Shown: positions 6,601 to 7,182 of the stretch, one piece after another
How the letters are laid out: every line of letters begins with the position of its first letter
How positions within the stretch are numbered: the stretch's first letter is position 1
DNA from: DATKMS01 sp041497995
Lineage (GTDB): Bacteria > Desulfobacterota > Binatia > HRBIN30
Direction of reading: 5' to 3'
Length of the DNA: 7,182 nucleotides
Assembly: GCA_041497995.1 (NCBI GenBank)
Contig: JBGQHM010000350.1
Span: 1-7,182 of the forward strand
Position numbers and translations under genes: made by a program
Notes under the pieces: generated by a model
Seen by the model: only the letters and a program-made list of their open reading frames with translations
Told to the model about the DNA's origin: nothing
Databases searched by the model: none

Positions 6601-7182
6601 ATGGCACCGCTGCAGTAAATCACCAGGGGAGCCAAGTCGGGCTCGCGGGCCGCCTCTAGAACGAGGCGTGTCTTCCCCACCCCAGGTTCACCCCACACCC
6701 GCACATGAGCTGCTTGGCTGTTGTCGCGAAGCCCTGATCGAAGTGCTTGCGTGAAGCCGACCTGCGCCTGCCCGGATTCGAAGGGAAGGGCCATCTCCGC
6801 ATCACGCGACCAGCTCGCGTGTGTTTGAAAGACCAGATGGCCGCGACCCGTTGCGCGTAGCCCCAAAGAGGGGAACCGCCGTAAGAAGCCGGCAATCTTG
6901 TGTTGCACCCAAACGTCTACCCGCGCGTTTGCGTAGCTCGAGTCGATCTCTTCGAGGCGCCCCCGAAACGCCTCAGCGTATTCGCCGTCGATGCGTTCGG
7001 GGTCGTCCCACCCGAAGAGCACGACGATCAGTGTGCCGCCTTGGTCAAGACCGGTCTTGATTCGGGGAAGGAGTTCGTGCGTTCCTTTTCGGAAGAGGAT
7101 GCTCCCCACATCGTTCCTTTTTCGAGGAGAGATCTTCCCCGTCTTGATCTGATAACGCGTGAGGCCCTGCTTGATCAGTCCC
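3636..7182 (-). CDS. Nuclease-STAND NTPase with long C-terminal region, Avs-like putative anti-phage protein (5'-partial)
   Basis: The frame is uninterrupted from the right edge to a TAG at 3636-3638, with 1181 residues visible. A GTG at 7109 is probably internal: the 24 codons before it are open and read GLIKQGLTRYQIKTGKISP, resembling the QxK core strand of PD-(D/E)xK nucleases (Gln11, Lys13; numbering from the edge). GGTLIVVLFG (48-57) and VDVWVQHKIAGFLRRFPSL (88-106) look like the rest of that domain. The NTPase follows: Walker A GEPGVGKT (164-171), Walker B AILILDECD (214-222), a possible sensor strand RIKIVTIYSE (239-248), a GGSP motif (291-294) typical of STAND proteins, and a winged-helix-like stretch with YITPKALHVRLW (401-412). 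Residues from about 430 to 1117 look largely helical with no recognised domain. The tail (1118-1181) has NYSSGSWSGP and a charged helix. In Avs-type systems such a protein senses phage and its nuclease then acts on DNA; that role here is inference from architecture. The nearest visible neighbours are metabolic, with no defence partner in the window. Confidence 0.82.
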   Translation of the reverse strand, partial: GLIKQGLTRYQIKTGKISPRKRNDVGSILFRKGTHELLPRIKTGLDQGGTLIVVLFGWDDPERIDGEYAEAFRGRLEEIDSSYANARVDVWVQHKIAGFLRRFPSLGLRATGRGHLVFQTHASWSRDAEMALPFESGQAQVGFTQALRSGLRDNSQAAHVRVWGEPGVGKTRLVLEAAREPDLAPLVIYCSGAIKFRDGDLMNELLRDDNDFEAILILDECDPDTRSYIWNKFKNRGCRIKIVTIYSEREETSGNITYLEAPLLDTERVKMILQRYGVPLDQAGRWAEYCGGSPRVAHVIGRNLKENPQDLFREPDNVRVWQRYVAGPHDPGSDRVRRRETILQHIALFKRFGFSGPVADEARCLLALLQGVDPTLTWPAFVEIIGELRKRKILQGEHTLYITPKALHVRLWLDWWDHFGEVIGLVDIASKLSRRLQEWFQEMFLYASASGAARKIVCQLLAPGGLFDNEEYLDTESGAKFLQTLSVADPAAALACLKRVMESWDRDELLKFQGGRRAVLEALRWIALHRKLFGDAAELILRLAEAENESWANNATGIFAELFSPAWGPVASSEAPPQERFPILRAALESNSPLQSRIALKACDHALEVHSFTRSVGLERDSLRSDTERWTPKTYGELFDAYRAVWKLLERQFSNFSEEAQREALGIIVRRATGLIQIPSLSEMVLGTLKHIAAQFPSYHKSVLAEVISLLRYARDQLPSEIRRDLVEFHSALVGTSFSTRLKRYVGMSLLEDQLAANQGSDPVREPLGQLAQEALSNNNALCGELQWLVTSEAENGFRFGYELGKLDADVRVLQGILSAWRDAGETRNGFFIGGYFHALFERDAERWETELDRLVKEQACDTLVPELTWRSGMSDRAAIRILRLAEKGCVPESAFQMFGYGSVIKHLSEAVFEGWMRLLLSSNDPQSVRIALDLHHFYYLHAGAAQSLPESLTFELLTHPLLAVASPGSSSMDEFHWQQIAHAYAEKFPGKAALLADHILNHLEDRDGIFGGLRWHPNGYEVLTTIAQRDPIEVWKSVIRVLNDPDGHGLHVSDWLSSALQLFPLDLIWQWVNEDVDNRAWYLARFVPKDLGVEGTPSLSREVLARYGHREDVQQSFSANYSSGSWSGPASGHYQHEKDGLLAIRERETNPNVRAWIDRQIAWLGRAIEDARIREERDDF

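Noticed and set aside
6072..6659. 195-codon plus-strand frame opposite the NTPase
   Set aside because: It is antisense to the NTPase domain, including codons close to the Walker B motif, and its peptide has no recognisable family features.
1..7182. CRISPR array, tRNA or rRNA genes
   Set aside because: No regularly spaced short repeats and no tRNA- or rRNA-like segments were seen on either strand.

Overview
The window comes from a GC-rich bacterium. Hand counts on single 60-base lines of the metabolic genes give about 62-73% G+C. A carboxyltransferase resembling the C-terminal part of single-chain long-chain acyl-CoA carboxylases and a coniferyl-aldehyde-dehydrogenase-like enzyme suggest a lineage with rich lipid/aromatic metabolism, such as an actinobacterium, a myxobacterial/deltaproteobacterial relative or a Binatota-type uncultured bacterium. 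The sequence does not decide between these.

Layout. (1) 1-1486, + strand: a carboxyltransferase (CT) reading frame, already open at the left edge, so its N-terminal part lies outside the window. (2) 1487-1614: a short convergent spacer with a perfect 12-bp inverted repeat. (3) 1615-3051, - strand: a complete aldehyde dehydrogenase of 478 residues with all catalytic motifs, a GGAGGA ribosome binding site, a perfect 10-bp hairpin in its leader and a candidate promoter. (4) 3146-3544, + strand: a headless second copy of the last 132 codons of the CT gene, ungapped against 1088-1486 and about 86% identical by hand count. (5) 3545-3635: a short spacer with no strong signal. (6) 3636-7182, - strand: one very long uninterrupted frame (1181 residues visible, N-terminus beyond the right edge). 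It reads as a fragment of a restriction-endonuclease-like nuclease domain, then a STAND-type P-loop NTPase, then a long unassigned C-terminal region. This is the architecture of Avs-like anti-phage sensors.

How the parts relate. The CT and aldehyde dehydrogenase genes converge and are not an operon, so a shared pathway is possible but unproven. The aldehyde dehydrogenase sits exactly between two direct repeats of the CT 3' end, and hairpins containing GGCGCGCC flank it. This suggests that a former tandem pair of carboxylase paralogues was broken up around it. The NTPase lies immediately beyond the CT remnant, in DNA that looks less GC-rich (53% and 57% in two sampled lines). That fits an accessory defence gene beside a rearranged locus. 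The most interesting item is the nuclease-STAND protein; the most unusual structure is the CT repeat flanking the dehydrogenase.
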